DNA of 64,000 nt from JALEFZ01 sp964564415 (GTDB lineage: Bacteria > Bacteroidota > Bacteroidia > J057), in the NCBI GenBank assembly GCA_964564415.1, contig CAZMAV010000017.1, forward strand, positions 34,015-98,014, given 5' to 3'. Each line of letters starts with the position of its first letter. Positions within the stretch are counted from its first letter, which is position 1. The translations under genes were made by a program, and so were the position numbers. Positions 52,237-60,608 of the stretch are shown piece after piece. The notes under the pieces were generated by a model. That model searched no databases and was not told the DNA's origin. It saw only the letters and a program-made list of their open reading frames with translations.

Positions 52237-52617
52237 ATGAACATTTTTGTAGCAAAACTCAATTACGACACCGAAGAGCATACCCTCGAAAGTGCTTTTG
52301 CCCTTTTTGGTGAAGTAAGTTCTGTAAAGATCATCATGGATCGCGAGACAGGTCGTTCCAAAGGATATGGATTTGTCGAAATGACCAACGATGAAGATGC
52401 ACAGCAAGCCATCGATCAGTTGAATGGAACTGAGCTTGACGGCAGAACAATCGTAGCGAAAAAAGCAGAGCCCAGAGGCCAAGGTGGCCGTGGCGGCGGA
52501 TACCGCGGCGGTGGCGGCGGTGGATATGACCGTGGTGGCCGTGGTGGCGGATACGACCGTGGGGGTCGCGGTGGATATGATCGTGGTGGCCGTGGTGGAA
52601 ATGACAGCTACTTTTAG
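52237..52617 (+). CDS. RRM-domain RNA-binding protein with Gly/Arg-rich tail
   Basis: About 126 residues from the ATG at 52237 (MNIFVAKLNYDTEEHTLESA). One RNA-recognition motif fills residues 1-80, with RNP2 as IFVAKL and RNP1 as SKGYGFVEM. The tail (about 82-126) is GGYDRGGRGG-like repeats, an RGG-type region that adds non-specific RNA binding and may promote condensation. Small RRM-Gly proteins of this shape are known from cyanobacteria, plants and Bacteroidota and are often cold-induced; regulation here is not visible. A bidirectional-looking terminator follows the stop. Confidence 0.94.
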   Translation: MNIFVAKLNYDTEEHTLESAFALFGEVSSVKIIMDRETGRSKGYGFVEMTNDEDAQQAIDQLNGTELDGRTIVAKKAEPRGQGGRGGGYRGGGGGGYDRGGRGGGYDRGGRGGYDRGGRGGNDSYF

Positions 52618-52632
52618 TAGACAACCGTAAGG

Positions 52633-52667
52633 AAAAAAAATCCCATCTTCACAGATGGGATTTTTTT
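52633..52667 (+). terminator. Intrinsic terminator, likely bidirectional
   Basis: The arms tcccatc and gatggga around a six-base loop, with eight A before and seven T after. It can end the RRM gene on the plus strand and the lipoprotein gene, 92 bases further, on the minus strand. Confidence 0.85.
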
Positions 52668-52758
52668 ATGGATTGAATTCTTTTGCGCTTTCCAATCAGA
52701 TTCCGGCCATCCTTTCTTTCGAACTACAGCCAAAGACCTTGATCTGAAATCGCCTGCC

Positions 52759-53745
52759 TTACTCTGTGTAAGTCTCCAAGCCGAATTTGGCCCTCAGCCC
52801 CTGGTCTCCCCTGGCATTTTTGCTCCAATAATCCGTAAACAACTTGTTGGTCCGGCGAGCAAAGGTCGTGCGGGGCTTCCTGTCAAATACAGAGGGATAA
52901 GTATCCTTCCAACCCATGATTTCGTACGGCTTTTCATCACTGAATACAATCATGAGGTCCCGCTTAAGCTTGGGATAATTTACCTTGAGACTCTTCAACT
53001 TTTCCCCCACAAAATCACTGCCCTCATAATCCTCGACGCTCACCATGGCTTCCTGAGCCTTGAGCGGCAGATGAAGGAGGCGAATCACATCAGATGAAGG
53101 GATAATAGATACTTTTCCCTCTGGAAGGGAAGAAGGAGCCAGACGTATGCGGTTGTACAGTTCATCCTCCAACCACTCATTCTTTACCTCCAAAAATTCA
53201 TCTCCCTCACTCTCAAAGTAAGAGTAAGAAGAAAGCTTATAGCCCTTGTCTTTTCGGTTCATCTGTAACCAGCCCTGTCCACACCAGTCCTGAGCAGCGT
53301 GTGATACCTTCAGGGTATGAGGAAAGGCAAGGCTGTCCACCGGGGTAAACACAGAGGTCATCAAAGAATAATCGTACAATCCGGTCGGAAAGCGAAGAAT
53401 CTTATTGGTCTTTAAAATGGGTGTGCTATTGGGATTGCGATAGTTGTCATTCTTGACTTGCTCCTCATAGAGAAAGTCTTCCAGGACAAAGATCAGGACC
53501 GCTTCTCCATCGTGAAGGTCCCTGTACCTGTTTTGAATCAACTCATAGTGGTTCAGTTCGGCTTTTCCTTGTCGCCAATAATCGTCAGCAACGACCTTTC
53601 CCCTCTCCTGTCTGGGGGCATCCTTCATGTTGGTCTTGAGGGCGTCGACGTCTAGCCGCCTTTCCTCGTCTTCCTTCTTTTCCTTAGAAGAAGTACAGGC
53701 AGCAAGAAAACCCAGCCCGATCAAAAAAATGGATATGATTCTCAT
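52759..53745 (-). CDS. Lipoprotein of the Bacteroidota 'septum formation inhibitor Maf' (misnamed) family
   Basis: A 328-residue lipoprotein. The signal peptide MRIISIFLIGLGFLAAC ends in a lipobox (LAAC), so it is anchored in the outer or inner membrane. Characteristic blocks: YWRQGKAELNHYELIQNRYR, GEAVLIFVLEDFLYEEQVKN, RFPTGLYDYSLMTSVFTPVD, HAAQDWCGQGWLQMNRKDKG and PSSLPEGKVSIIPSSDVIRL. This family is common in Bacteroidota and is often annotated 'septum formation inhibitor Maf', although it does not resemble Maf nucleotide pyrophosphatases. The true role is unknown. It is a single gene, convergent with the RRM gene. Confidence 0.8.
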   Translation of the reverse strand: MRIISIFLIGLGFLAACTSSKEKKEDEERRLDVDALKTNMKDAPRQERGKVVADDYWRQGKAELNHYELIQNRYRDLHDGEAVLIFVLEDFLYEEQVKNDNYRNPNSTPILKTNKILRFPTGLYDYSLMTSVFTPVDSLAFPHTLKVSHAAQDWCGQGWLQMNRKDKGYKLSSYSYFESEGDEFLEVKNEWLEDELYNRIRLAPSSLPEGKVSIIPSSDVIRLLHLPLKAQEAMVSVEDYEGSDFVGEKLKSLKVNYPKLKRDLMIVFSDEKPYEIMGWKDTYPSVFDRKPRTTFARRTNKLFTDYWSKNARGDQGLRAKFGLETYTE

Positions 53746-53849
53746 AAGCGCACAATTGCTTTTTAGATATATACAAATAGTGCTTTCCTATGTTTGGCAA
53801 ATGTCGGCGCGCTTACGCTAAGCCTTCAAAAAACCTCTGAGGGAGTAGG

Positions 53850-55085
53850 TCAGGATTTTTCCTTTTTCTTTTTGCTATGGCTAAGGTAAAATTTACACAG
53901 CCTGTCGATCTGCTTATCCAGGTCAAACTTTTCTTTGATAAAGTTTTCGGCTTCACGACTCATGATATCAAAGGTGCTCCTGTGTTCCAGAAGCACTCCT
54001 ATGCGCTCGGCAAATTCATCCGGATCATCAGCAATCATGATGTGCTGTAGGTCCTTTACCCCGATGCCCTCGGCAGAAATCCCAGTAGCCACAATGGGCT
54101 TTCCATAGGCCATCCCATCGATGATTTTTACCCTCATCCCACTCCCTGAAAGCAGGGGCGCTACCATGACAGCCTTGGAACGGATCAGACGAGAGGCACT
54201 TTCCACCTCACCTAAGACCACAACATTTCTTTTTTCGGAGGACTTATAGCGGGAAGGCATGTTGCGCCCGGCCAGGTAAAACTTAACCTCAGGATACCTC
54301 TCCGAGACCTTCGGCCATACCTCATTCAAGAACCAGTCTACCCCCTCTTGATTGGGTATCCAGTCCATAGAACCTATGAAAAAAACCGAAGGATATTCCA
54401 CTTCGGTATCTTCTTGCTTCAATTGATCCCGATCTACCGCAAAGGGAATGTCCTGAATAGGCACCGAAGCCCCCATTTTTTTGAGGATAGCCCCATCCCG
54501 ACCTGTAATGGGTACAATCAGGTCAAAGGGTTGAAGCGCAAGGGTCTCCTCTTCATAAACCTTGATCCTTCGGGCGGTCTCGGTAAAAAGGTAGCCTTTG
54601 ATGGGATTATTTTCGGTATCAGCCCTTCGCTGCCATATTTCATGCTCGATGTTGTGGGCACGATAGGCAATCAGGGCATCCGAGTGGGCCCGGATCGTGT
54701 CTACATATTGGGTGGTGTACAGGGACTCCAATTGCACGACATCATACTCTTTCAATTCCAGCAGGCGCTGAAGTTCGTCGCGAAATGCTTGGAAGGTAAA
54801 GCGTTGCACATGGTAGGAGGTATCGGCCGTAAAAATGATATTGGCCAGCACATCAGCTACCCTGATGCGGGTATCCATGTCGACTGCATAAAAATCAGCC
54901 AGTTCCTGCACATCCTTAGGAAGGGACCTGAGGATGAGGTAGTGTTTGTAGGTATTCATCATCAGGACCGTGACCTCGTGGCCGGCCTTGTGAAATCCTC
55001 GGGTCATGTTGAGCATGGCCCGGGTTCCTCCGTCCTTGGGAGGCCAGATAGGCTTGGAGCAAATTTGTAGGATTCGCAGAGACAT
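53850..55085 (-). CDS. GT-B glycosyltransferase, family 4-like
   Basis: A 411-residue cytoplasmic glycosyltransferase. The N-terminal half begins SLRILQICSKPIWPPKDGGT and has YDVVQLESLYTTQY. The C-terminal Rossmann half shows SVFFIGSMDWIPNQEGVDWF, VKFYLAGRNM, and the nucleotide-sugar site KAVMVAPLLSGSGMRVKIID with the E-x7-E-like GISAEGIGVKDLQHI. It probably adds a sugar from a nucleotide donor to a surface polysaccharide or glycolipid. It is followed downstream by a septum-family lipoprotein and preceded by a polyprenol-sugar-type glycosyltransferase gene 48 bases upstream, so the two may act on one glycan. Confidence 0.9.
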   Translation of the reverse strand: MSLRILQICSKPIWPPKDGGTRAMLNMTRGFHKAGHEVTVLMMNTYKHYLILRSLPKDVQELADFYAVDMDTRIRVADVLANIIFTADTSYHVQRFTFQAFRDELQRLLELKEYDVVQLESLYTTQYVDTIRAHSDALIAYRAHNIEHEIWQRRADTENNPIKGYLFTETARRIKVYEEETLALQPFDLIVPITGRDGAILKKMGASVPIQDIPFAVDRDQLKQEDTEVEYPSVFFIGSMDWIPNQEGVDWFLNEVWPKVSERYPEVKFYLAGRNMPSRYKSSEKRNVVVLGEVESASRLIRSKAVMVAPLLSGSGMRVKIIDGMAYGKPIVATGISAEGIGVKDLQHIMIADDPDEFAERIGVLLEHRSTFDIMSREAENFIKEKFDLDKQIDRLCKFYLSHSKKKKEKS

Positions 55086-55132
55086 GGGGCCAAGTTAGGC
55101 AAATATTAAACCTCCGGGAAGCCTGGAAGGGG

Positions 55133-56455
55133 CTAATGACGCTTATTTTTCCATTCCCATAGCAGTATGCCAAAGACTCCCAGGTACTCGAACAGGACCA
55201 GCATCAGGTTTTCATCATAGGGAAAATCCCGATAGGTAAAATAGGTCAGTGGCAGGAAAAAGGTCCAGGCAAAGGGAAAACGCCAGGGCGAAAGGCTGGC
55301 CAGGGCGGCCAGGGTACAGATATACCAGGGGTGGACGATGGAGGCAAATAAGAAGTAAATCGCCAGAACCCACATCATACTTTGGGGAAGGGATAGGAAG
55401 TCGGGATCCTTTTCCAAAAAGGCGAAGATCATGATACTCACAAAGCTGGCCAGGGCCAGGTATTTCCCTATGAATTCCAGGAGGTTTCCCTCACTCAGGT
55501 GGCCAAAACCCTCCCGAATCAGGTACCAAAGGCTGGCATTAAACTCAAAATTGGCAAAGTAGAGGTCCACGCTGTCCATTATATGGGAAAAAGTCTTTTC
55601 ATCAAGGATAAGAAGAAAAAGCAACAGGCATCCCCCTCCACTGATCAGGCCATAAATGAAGGCCTTTTTCCATCCCAGCCTTCGGATCAGCAGAGGAGCG
55701 AACATAAGAGGGAGGAGTTTGGTACAAATCGCCAGGACAAAGGGAAGGGTGGACCACCATATTTTTCCTTTATACAGGAGCCAAACCATGGCCAGCAAGA
55801 AAAAAATCATCAGCCCCTCAAAGTGAAGGTTACCCAGGAGTTCGCTGATCACCAGGGGATTCCAAGCATACCAGGCCAGCCACTTTTGAGGTAGGTTAAA
55901 GGCATCTAAGAGCCGCCTAAGCAAAAAAAGGCTCCCTATCTCAGCCAGGAGGATAAATCCCTTCATCACCAAGACGGATGCCCAGACATTGGAGGGGAAA
56001 AGTCCGGCTGCAAGGGCAAATATTCCCTGGAGGACAGGAGGGTAAATGGTAAAAAAATCCGGGGAGTTCATCCCCTTAAAAAGTTCTTCGCTCAGCCCCA
56101 GCCCTGCCATTCGACCGGGGTCTTCGACAAGGGTGCGGGGCGTAGCCAAAAAGGGATTGACTCCATGGACCATCAGTCTTCCGTCCCAGATATATCTAAA
56201 AAAATCATCCGAAAGGAGGGGGAAAGCCAGACAGGGAAGGAGGCGCAGGAGGATTCCCGTCCAGAGGTACACATATTGAGGGAGGCCTTCGATCCGGGAA
56301 TTCCAGCGAAGCTGAAGGGCGTAAAGACCAAAGAGGCCGTAGATCAGGAGCCAGTATTGAAAAATATTTTTTCTGGGTACTTCGAATGACAAATAGGCCA
56401 GTCCCAACAGGCTGATTCCCAAACCTATGAAAAGTAAATACTGCTGCCGTCTCAT
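55133..56455 (-). CDS. Polytopic membrane glycosyltransferase (MptB/GT87-like)
   Basis: About 440 residues from the ATG at 56455 (MRRQQYLLFIGLGISLLGLA); a longer start adds five residues. There are about eleven hydrophobic helices. The first outer loop after TM2-3 has LLSDDFFRYIWDGRLMVHGV, with the Asp-Asp/Asp pair and the Arg-Tyr-xx-Asp-Gly motif of polyprenol-phosphate-sugar-dependent GT-C enzymes. Further motifs are NPFLATPRTL and PPVLQGIFALAAG. The donor would be a lipid-linked sugar and the active site would face the periplasm. It is adjacent to a GT4-like gene on the same strand, consistent with a small glycan-assembly pair. Confidence 0.82.
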   Translation of the reverse strand: MRRQQYLLFIGLGISLLGLAYLSFEVPRKNIFQYWLLIYGLFGLYALQLRWNSRIEGLPQYVYLWTGILLRLLPCLAFPLLSDDFFRYIWDGRLMVHGVNPFLATPRTLVEDPGRMAGLGLSEELFKGMNSPDFFTIYPPVLQGIFALAAGLFPSNVWASVLVMKGFILLAEIGSLFLLRRLLDAFNLPQKWLAWYAWNPLVISELLGNLHFEGLMIFFLLAMVWLLYKGKIWWSTLPFVLAICTKLLPLMFAPLLIRRLGWKKAFIYGLISGGGCLLLFLLILDEKTFSHIMDSVDLYFANFEFNASLWYLIREGFGHLSEGNLLEFIGKYLALASFVSIMIFAFLEKDPDFLSLPQSMMWVLAIYFLFASIVHPWYICTLAALASLSPWRFPFAWTFFLPLTYFTYRDFPYDENLMLVLFEYLGVFGILLWEWKNKRH

Positions 56456-56522
56456 GCCCCAAACATACAAGCAAAATTACTAGCTCGGAAGTCCCCGGAG
56501 GACGAAGTAGGCCGGGATTCTC

Positions 56523-57223
56523 TTAGGCCAGGCTGTAGGCCTCCTCCACGATGGACGCCATGATAGTTTTGATCTTTTCCGTTCCCTGACTTCCACTGTG
56601 AAAGGGCAGAGCGAAATGCAGGCCCTCTTCAAGGTCCGGATGCTTCAACAGAGGAGCAAAAAAGTCCTGAATGTATCCCCTGACCTCATAAAGGGAAGCT
56701 GAAATTTCTTCCACCAGAGAAGGGCGGTTGTCCAGGAGGTAGATAATATCTTCGAAGTCCTTGATCTGCTTGAGTCTAAAATAGCCTTCATGGAGGAATA
56801 TTTCGATGCAGGTAGCCAAAAAGTAAGAGGCTTGCATGAGTCGTATCTTATGCCCGGAAGGGAGTTGATAGGAGTTTGCATGAAAGACAGCTTCGGCAAA
56901 CCAGCGATTTTCATAGCGGACGATCTCTGGGTTCAAGGGAAATACATCCAGGCTGATGTCCTGGTATTCCCATTCTGTAACGGGGGGATGGGGATCTTAT
57001 TTGGGGGGAAGCCAAGGGAGAGAAGGTCCTCATGCCAATAGTAAAACTCCGCCATGGTGGGGGCGACGATGCATTCGATTTCTCCTAATGACCGATGTTC
57101 TGAGGGATTTTCATCATTGGCCTAGAGGGCTGTCAGCATACCTCCACTGAAGACGACCTTTTTTCTCAGGTCTCCAAAGGCTTCAGCCAGCGTTTCCAGT
57201 TTCTCTAATCTCTTCTTCTGCAT
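56523..57223 (-). pseudogene. AbiEii-like nucleotidyltransferase, broken
   Basis: On the minus strand, the ATG at 57223 opens QKKRLEKLETLAEAFGDLRK and VVFSGGMLTAL, the N-terminal nucleotidyltransferase motif with GG, then a TAG at 57122-57124. It continues ANDENPSEHRSLGEIECIV, then shifts frame near the G6 runs at 56982-56987 or 57003-57008. The pieces then give EYQDISLDVFPLNPEI and the C-terminal ENRWFAEAVFHANSYQLPSG and ATCIEIFLHEGYFRLKQIKD. Joined together they form one AbiEii-type protein of about 230 residues. Such enzymes act as toxins in type IV toxin-antitoxin pairs. Two lesions of different type suggest it is inactive. The gene overlaps the also-broken winged-helix gene upstream by 41 bases. 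Confidence 0.75.
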
Positions 57224-57794
57224 TCCCTGAGGTTTTTATGAGCGATGAAAGGGTCTCGATGGCAAGGCCTTGTTCCCCTATCCTACCTACCCGGAGGGCA
57301 TCTACCAGGGCCAGCATCTCATAGAGAAGGGGATCCTTGGCGATGGCACGAGATACCTGGGCATATAAGGGTACGATGGCCTGCCCCCTCATATTGTCGG
57401 TGGCGCTGGGCCAGACATAGGCCTCTTCACTGCCTTCTATGAGCTGACTGAGAGGAAGAGAGGAATGTGCTATAGGAATGCCCCAAAGCACAGCACCGGG
57501 CTGGGCCGGGAAGACATACTTGATGCCGTGTATCAGAAATTCCAACAAGGACTCTTTAAATACCTTCCTTTTTTAGCTGTCGATGAGCCGGGCCTGCATG
57601 GAGCGATTCAGGGCCTCGGCAATCTCCGACTGGCTAATGTGAAGGGCTTCCCCCAGATCTGCATAACCGCAGGAAGTCCCCTCACTCCAGGAGAGAATCT
57701 TTAGCAGGACCACAATGTCCTGAGGCCTCATACCATGATGCTTCCTCATGCTTTTCCTGATCTGTCTCGGATCGATCACCACAGCCTTTCTCAA
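57183..57794 (-). pseudogene. Winged-helix regulator, broken by an in-frame TAA
   Basis: The ATG at 57794 encodes a winged-helix DNA-binding domain (RPQDIVVLLKILSWSEGTSC, then LGEALHISQSEIAEALNRSM as the recognition helix) and stops at a TAA at 57573-57575 after ARLIDS. The same frame stays open and continues KRKVFKESLLEFLIHGIKYV and then PAQPGAVLWGIPIAHSSLPL, down to 57183. The second half is characteristic of a conserved two-part regulator found next to AbiEii-like nucleotidyltransferases. The full product would be about 203 residues. An alternative is two separate ORFs, with the C-terminal part starting at 57548. The partner gene is broken too, so the whole module is probably dead. Confidence 0.75.
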
Positions 57795-58039
57795 CTTTTG
57801 CCCCTATACAGGCGGACCGAGTAAACCGGGATTTTGCCTTTACAAAACACAAAATTTCAGGCAGAACCTAGTAAACAGGCTTCCTTTCTGCATAGGCCCC
57901 GGCAGATAGGGGGAAAGGTTTTTGTGTGAAACGTTACTTTTGCGCCGCGAATGGTCAATTCTGCGTTCGCAAATGACAAAATTTATTTTGACCTAAATAT
58001 TAATGATTCTTACGAATATTTTTAGGTGGCACAATAAAT

Positions 58040-58101
58040 AGCGCTCTTGGGGTTGGGAATGAGCTCTTTATGAGAACCCCAAGAGCGCTTTAGCCATTTA
58101 T
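58040..58101 (-). repeat. Dispersed palindromic repeat, copy D
   Basis: On the minus strand it begins ataaatggctaaagcgctct and ends with the exact reverse complement agagcgct, so the outer arms pair over about 14 bases (agcgctcttggggtt with aaccccaagagcgct). This is the most symmetric of the four copies. It lies between a broken regulator gene and the deiodinase-like gene in a 308-base gap that has no ORF. Confidence 0.85.
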
Positions 58102-58102
58102 C

Positions 58103-58765
58103 TCAGATAAAATGGGCAATTTCCTGAAGATCTTTGCGGGATAGATCGGGCACCTCTGCTCCTTCGGGGGGGTAGCCTATCGGGATCAGTAGGTAAGGGC
58201 GTTCATGGCTGGGCCTTCCCAGGATACCAGCCAGGAAATTCATGGGACTGGGAGTATGTGTCAGGGAAACGAGCCCTGCGTGGTGGATGGCTGAGAGTAA
58301 AAAGCCGCTGGCCAATCCTACGGACTCGTTCACGTAATAATTATTTTTCTTTTGTCCATTTTCTAGGTCGTATATTTTTCTAAAAACGATGATCAGCCAG
58401 GGAGCTATTTCCAAAAAGGGCTTTTCCCAGTCAGTCCCAAAGGCCTGGAGGTCATCCAGCCATTCGTCCGACATCCGGCCGTGGTAATTGGTGTACTCTT
58501 CCTTTTCGGCGGCCTCCCGGATTTGCTTTTTCACTTTGGGGTCGCCTACTGCCACGAAGGTCCAGGGCTGCTTGTGAGCCCCGGAGGGAGCCGTACCTGC
58601 TGCCATGATGAGGTTTTCGATGACTTCGCGGGGAACCGGCTTGTCAGAAAACATCCTGAGGCTGCGGCGTTGATCCATAAAAATATAATGCTTCCGACTT
58701 TTGGCAATCATTTCCTCTTCAGAAATGTAGGGTCTTGTATAGGGGATGAAATTTTGTTCGGCCAT
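58103..58765 (-). CDS. Iodotyrosine-deiodinase-like nitroreductase-fold flavoprotein
   Basis: About 220 residues from the ATG at 58765 (MAEQNFIPYTRPYISEEEM); an ATG 11 codons upstream is less likely. This is a nitroreductase-fold FMN enzyme with the pattern of bacterial iodotyrosine deiodinases: RRSLRMFSDKPVPREVIENL, the FMN loop APSGAHKQPWTFVAVGD, the active-site lid region EEYTNYHGRMSDEWLDDLQA, and SLTHTPSPMNFLAGILGRPS. Homologues remove iodide from mono- and diiodotyrosine reductively; the bacterial form was studied in Haliscomenobacter. Specificity here is inferred from the shared lid motif. It is a single gene; the role in a non-animal cell is unclear. Confidence 0.85.
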   Translation of the reverse strand: MAEQNFIPYTRPYISEEEMIAKSRKHYIFMDQRRSLRMFSDKPVPREVIENLIMAAGTAPSGAHKQPWTFVAVGDPKVKKQIREAAEKEEYTNYHGRMSDEWLDDLQAFGTDWEKPFLEIAPWLIIVFRKIYDLENGQKKNNYYVNESVGLASGFLLSAIHHAGLVSLTHTPSPMNFLAGILGRPSHERPYLLIPIGYPPEGAEVPDLSRKDLQEIAHFI

Positions 58766-58883
58766 TTCGCTTGATTTTGTACCAATATAAGGAATCACAA
58801 AGCAGTGGGGAGTGGGAAAATAGGCCCTTCTATGGGGGACATCTAAAATTTATTGACTTATTTTGCCCCGAGAATAATTTTTT

Positions 58884-59489
58884 ATGCCAAAACCCCTCTT
58901 AAAAATAGGTCCTCTGACCACTTTGCAGGATGCACGTTCCAGCGCAGCTGTAGGTTTTGACCTCCTGACCTTCAGCCTGGAAAGAGGCAACGATAAAAAG
59001 CTTTCTGTCAGCCTAATATGGAACATGATCCAATGGCTTTCGGGACCGGCCATTGCCCTGGAGATGAATCGATTCAGCCTGGAGGAATTGCAAGACGTCA
59101 AGCAGGGCTTCGATTTTCAGTACCTTTCCATGCCTGCAAAAGAGTGGGGGACAGACCTCTTTGACCACGCCGAACGGCTTATCCTGAGGGCAGATCAGGA
59201 CATGCGTCCCAAAGAACTGGAAGCCATTGCCTCCGAGTCGCCTAGTCCCCATCTTTGGTTTGAATTACATTTGAACAAGGAGACCTTCCTTCAGGATTAC
59301 CAGGCTATCCTTCCCAAGAGTTTCCTTCACTTTGATGAACTCCCCCAGGCGACGGCCCTCTTGTCTCAACAACTGCCCCTGGGTGGATTTTCACTAAAAG
59401 AAGAGGCTGAAGAAGAGCCGGGTGTCCTCGATTATGAGGCCATCGACCTTTGGCTCGAAACCTTTAATGAAGAATATGGAGAGGAATAA
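58884..59489 (+). CDS. TrpF-like beta/alpha-barrel protein lacking the catalytic cysteine
   Basis: A 201-residue protein. The N-terminus KPLLKIGPLTTLQDARSSAA matches the opening of phosphoribosylanthranilate isomerase (KICGLT...DA..AA..GAD), but the catalytic Cys after KI is Gly. It is followed by VGFDLLTFSLERGNDKKLSV, again like TrpF. The rest of the barrel is not easily aligned and ends in an acidic tail (EEEPGVLDYEAIDLWLETF). It is likely a TrpF-derived protein that no longer isomerises, or one with a new function. No tryptophan genes lie nearby; it is followed 48 bases later by a membrane cyclase gene on the same strand, with which it may be co-transcribed. Confidence 0.55.
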   Translation: MPKPLLKIGPLTTLQDARSSAAVGFDLLTFSLERGNDKKLSVSLIWNMIQWLSGPAIALEMNRFSLEELQDVKQGFDFQYLSMPAKEWGTDLFDHAERLILRADQDMRPKELEAIASESPSPHLWFELHLNKETFLQDYQAILPKSFLHFDELPQATALLSQQLPLGGFSLKEEAEEEPGVLDYEAIDLWLETFNEEYGEE

Positions 59490-59537
59490 GCTCATTTTTC
59501 CTCTATCTTTGTATTACAGGGTCAATAAGGCAGCTCG

Positions 59538-60602
59538 ATGACGAAGCGATCCTCCAAGCAAACGATGGAAAGAACAGCGTATGGGGCGCTGGTGGGCGGC
59601 TTTTATGCCCTCTTCAATTTTTCATTTAAACCCCTCGTCATCGTAATCAGCGCCCTCATGGGCGCCTCCATCGGGTTTTTCACCTCCCTCCTGGATCGCT
59701 GGCTCTACAAAACAGGGCTGCGACGCAAGCAGTTTCTCATCGTCCTCCTGGTACGGACCTTTGCCTACCTCCTGGTCATTAGCTTTACCCTCCTTTTCTT
59801 TTATGGGGCCTATCTCCTCCTGGATGAAGAACTGAACATTCGCTTTTTCCCCGGTCTGGCGGAGCTGACCGCATGGCTGGGAAGTTGGGATTTCCTCTAT
59901 GCCATCTTTTACATTCTCCTCATCCTCCTTGTCCTCCAATTCATCACCCTGGTATCCCGGCTGCTCGGTCCCAATGTCTTGCTGGATTACATGCTCGGAA
60001 GGTTTCACATCCCCAAAGAGGAAGAGCGAATCTTTATGTTCATGGACCTGAAGGCCTCTACCACCATCGCCGAGCACCTGGGCCATCTTAAGTGGCATTA
60101 CTTTCTTAACGATTTCTTTTATGACATCGCCGAAGCCGTCCGCAAGACCCGTGGGGAAATTTACCAGTACGTGGGCGATGAGGTAGTCATCAGTTGGCCT
60201 AAGGAAGTGGGAATCAAGAATCTCAATTGCATCCATGCCTTTTTTGGCATTTGGAACATCATGTACGAGCGGAAGGATTATTACCTAAAAACCTATGGCT
60301 ACGAACCTGTCTTCAAGGCAGGATATCATGTAGGCATGGTCGTGGTAGGAGAAATCGGGGACTTCAAAAGGGATATCGTCTTTCACGGCGACACCGTCAA
60401 CACAGCTTCCCGGATTCAGATGGAATGCAATCACTACAACCGGAGGCTCCTCCTTTCGGATACCCTGCTCTCTCAGCTCAACCTTCAGGAGGAATATAGC
60501 TCCGAATACATTACCAAGATCAAACTTCGGGGCAAGGAACAGATTTTGGGACTTTACAGCCTGGACCCTCTTGGCCCCCTGGCCGGGCACAACATTCCTT
60601 AG
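59538..60602 (+). CDS. Membrane-bound class III adenylate/guanylate cyclase
   Basis: A 354-residue protein with four to five N-terminal transmembrane helices (about residues 13-145), followed by a class III nucleotidyl cyclase domain (about 165-345). The domain starts ERIFMFMDLKASTTIAEHLG, with the first metal-binding Asp in MDLKAST, and has IYQYVGDEVVISWP with the second. Then come VFKAGYHVGMVVVGEIGDFK and VFHGDTVNTASRIQMECNHY (the Asp/Thr that picks ATP versus GTP). It would make cAMP or cGMP under membrane-sensed signals. A second cyclase domain sits in the hybrid kinase at 23526. The TrpF-like gene is directly upstream. Confidence 0.92.
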   Translation: MTKRSSKQTMERTAYGALVGGFYALFNFSFKPLVIVISALMGASIGFFTSLLDRWLYKTGLRRKQFLIVLLVRTFAYLLVISFTLLFFYGAYLLLDEELNIRFFPGLAELTAWLGSWDFLYAIFYILLILLVLQFITLVSRLLGPNVLLDYMLGRFHIPKEEERIFMFMDLKASTTIAEHLGHLKWHYFLNDFFYDIAEAVRKTRGEIYQYVGDEVVISWPKEVGIKNLNCIHAFFGIWNIMYERKDYYLKTYGYEPVFKAGYHVGMVVVGEIGDFKRDIVFHGDTVNTASRIQMECNHYNRRLLLSDTLLSQLNLQEEYSSEYITKIKLRGKEQILGLYSLDPLGPLAGHNIP

Positions 60603-60608
60603 GACGGT

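Noticed and set aside
52334..52624. His- and Gly-rich frame antisense to the RRM protein tail
   Set aside because: It is simply the complement of the Gly-Arg repeats; the RRM gene explains this stretch.
15546..57575. Systematic stop-codon recoding to explain the in-frame stops
   Set aside because: TGA, TAG and TAA all occur inside decayed genes together with frameshifts, while housekeeping genes are intact; decay is simpler.
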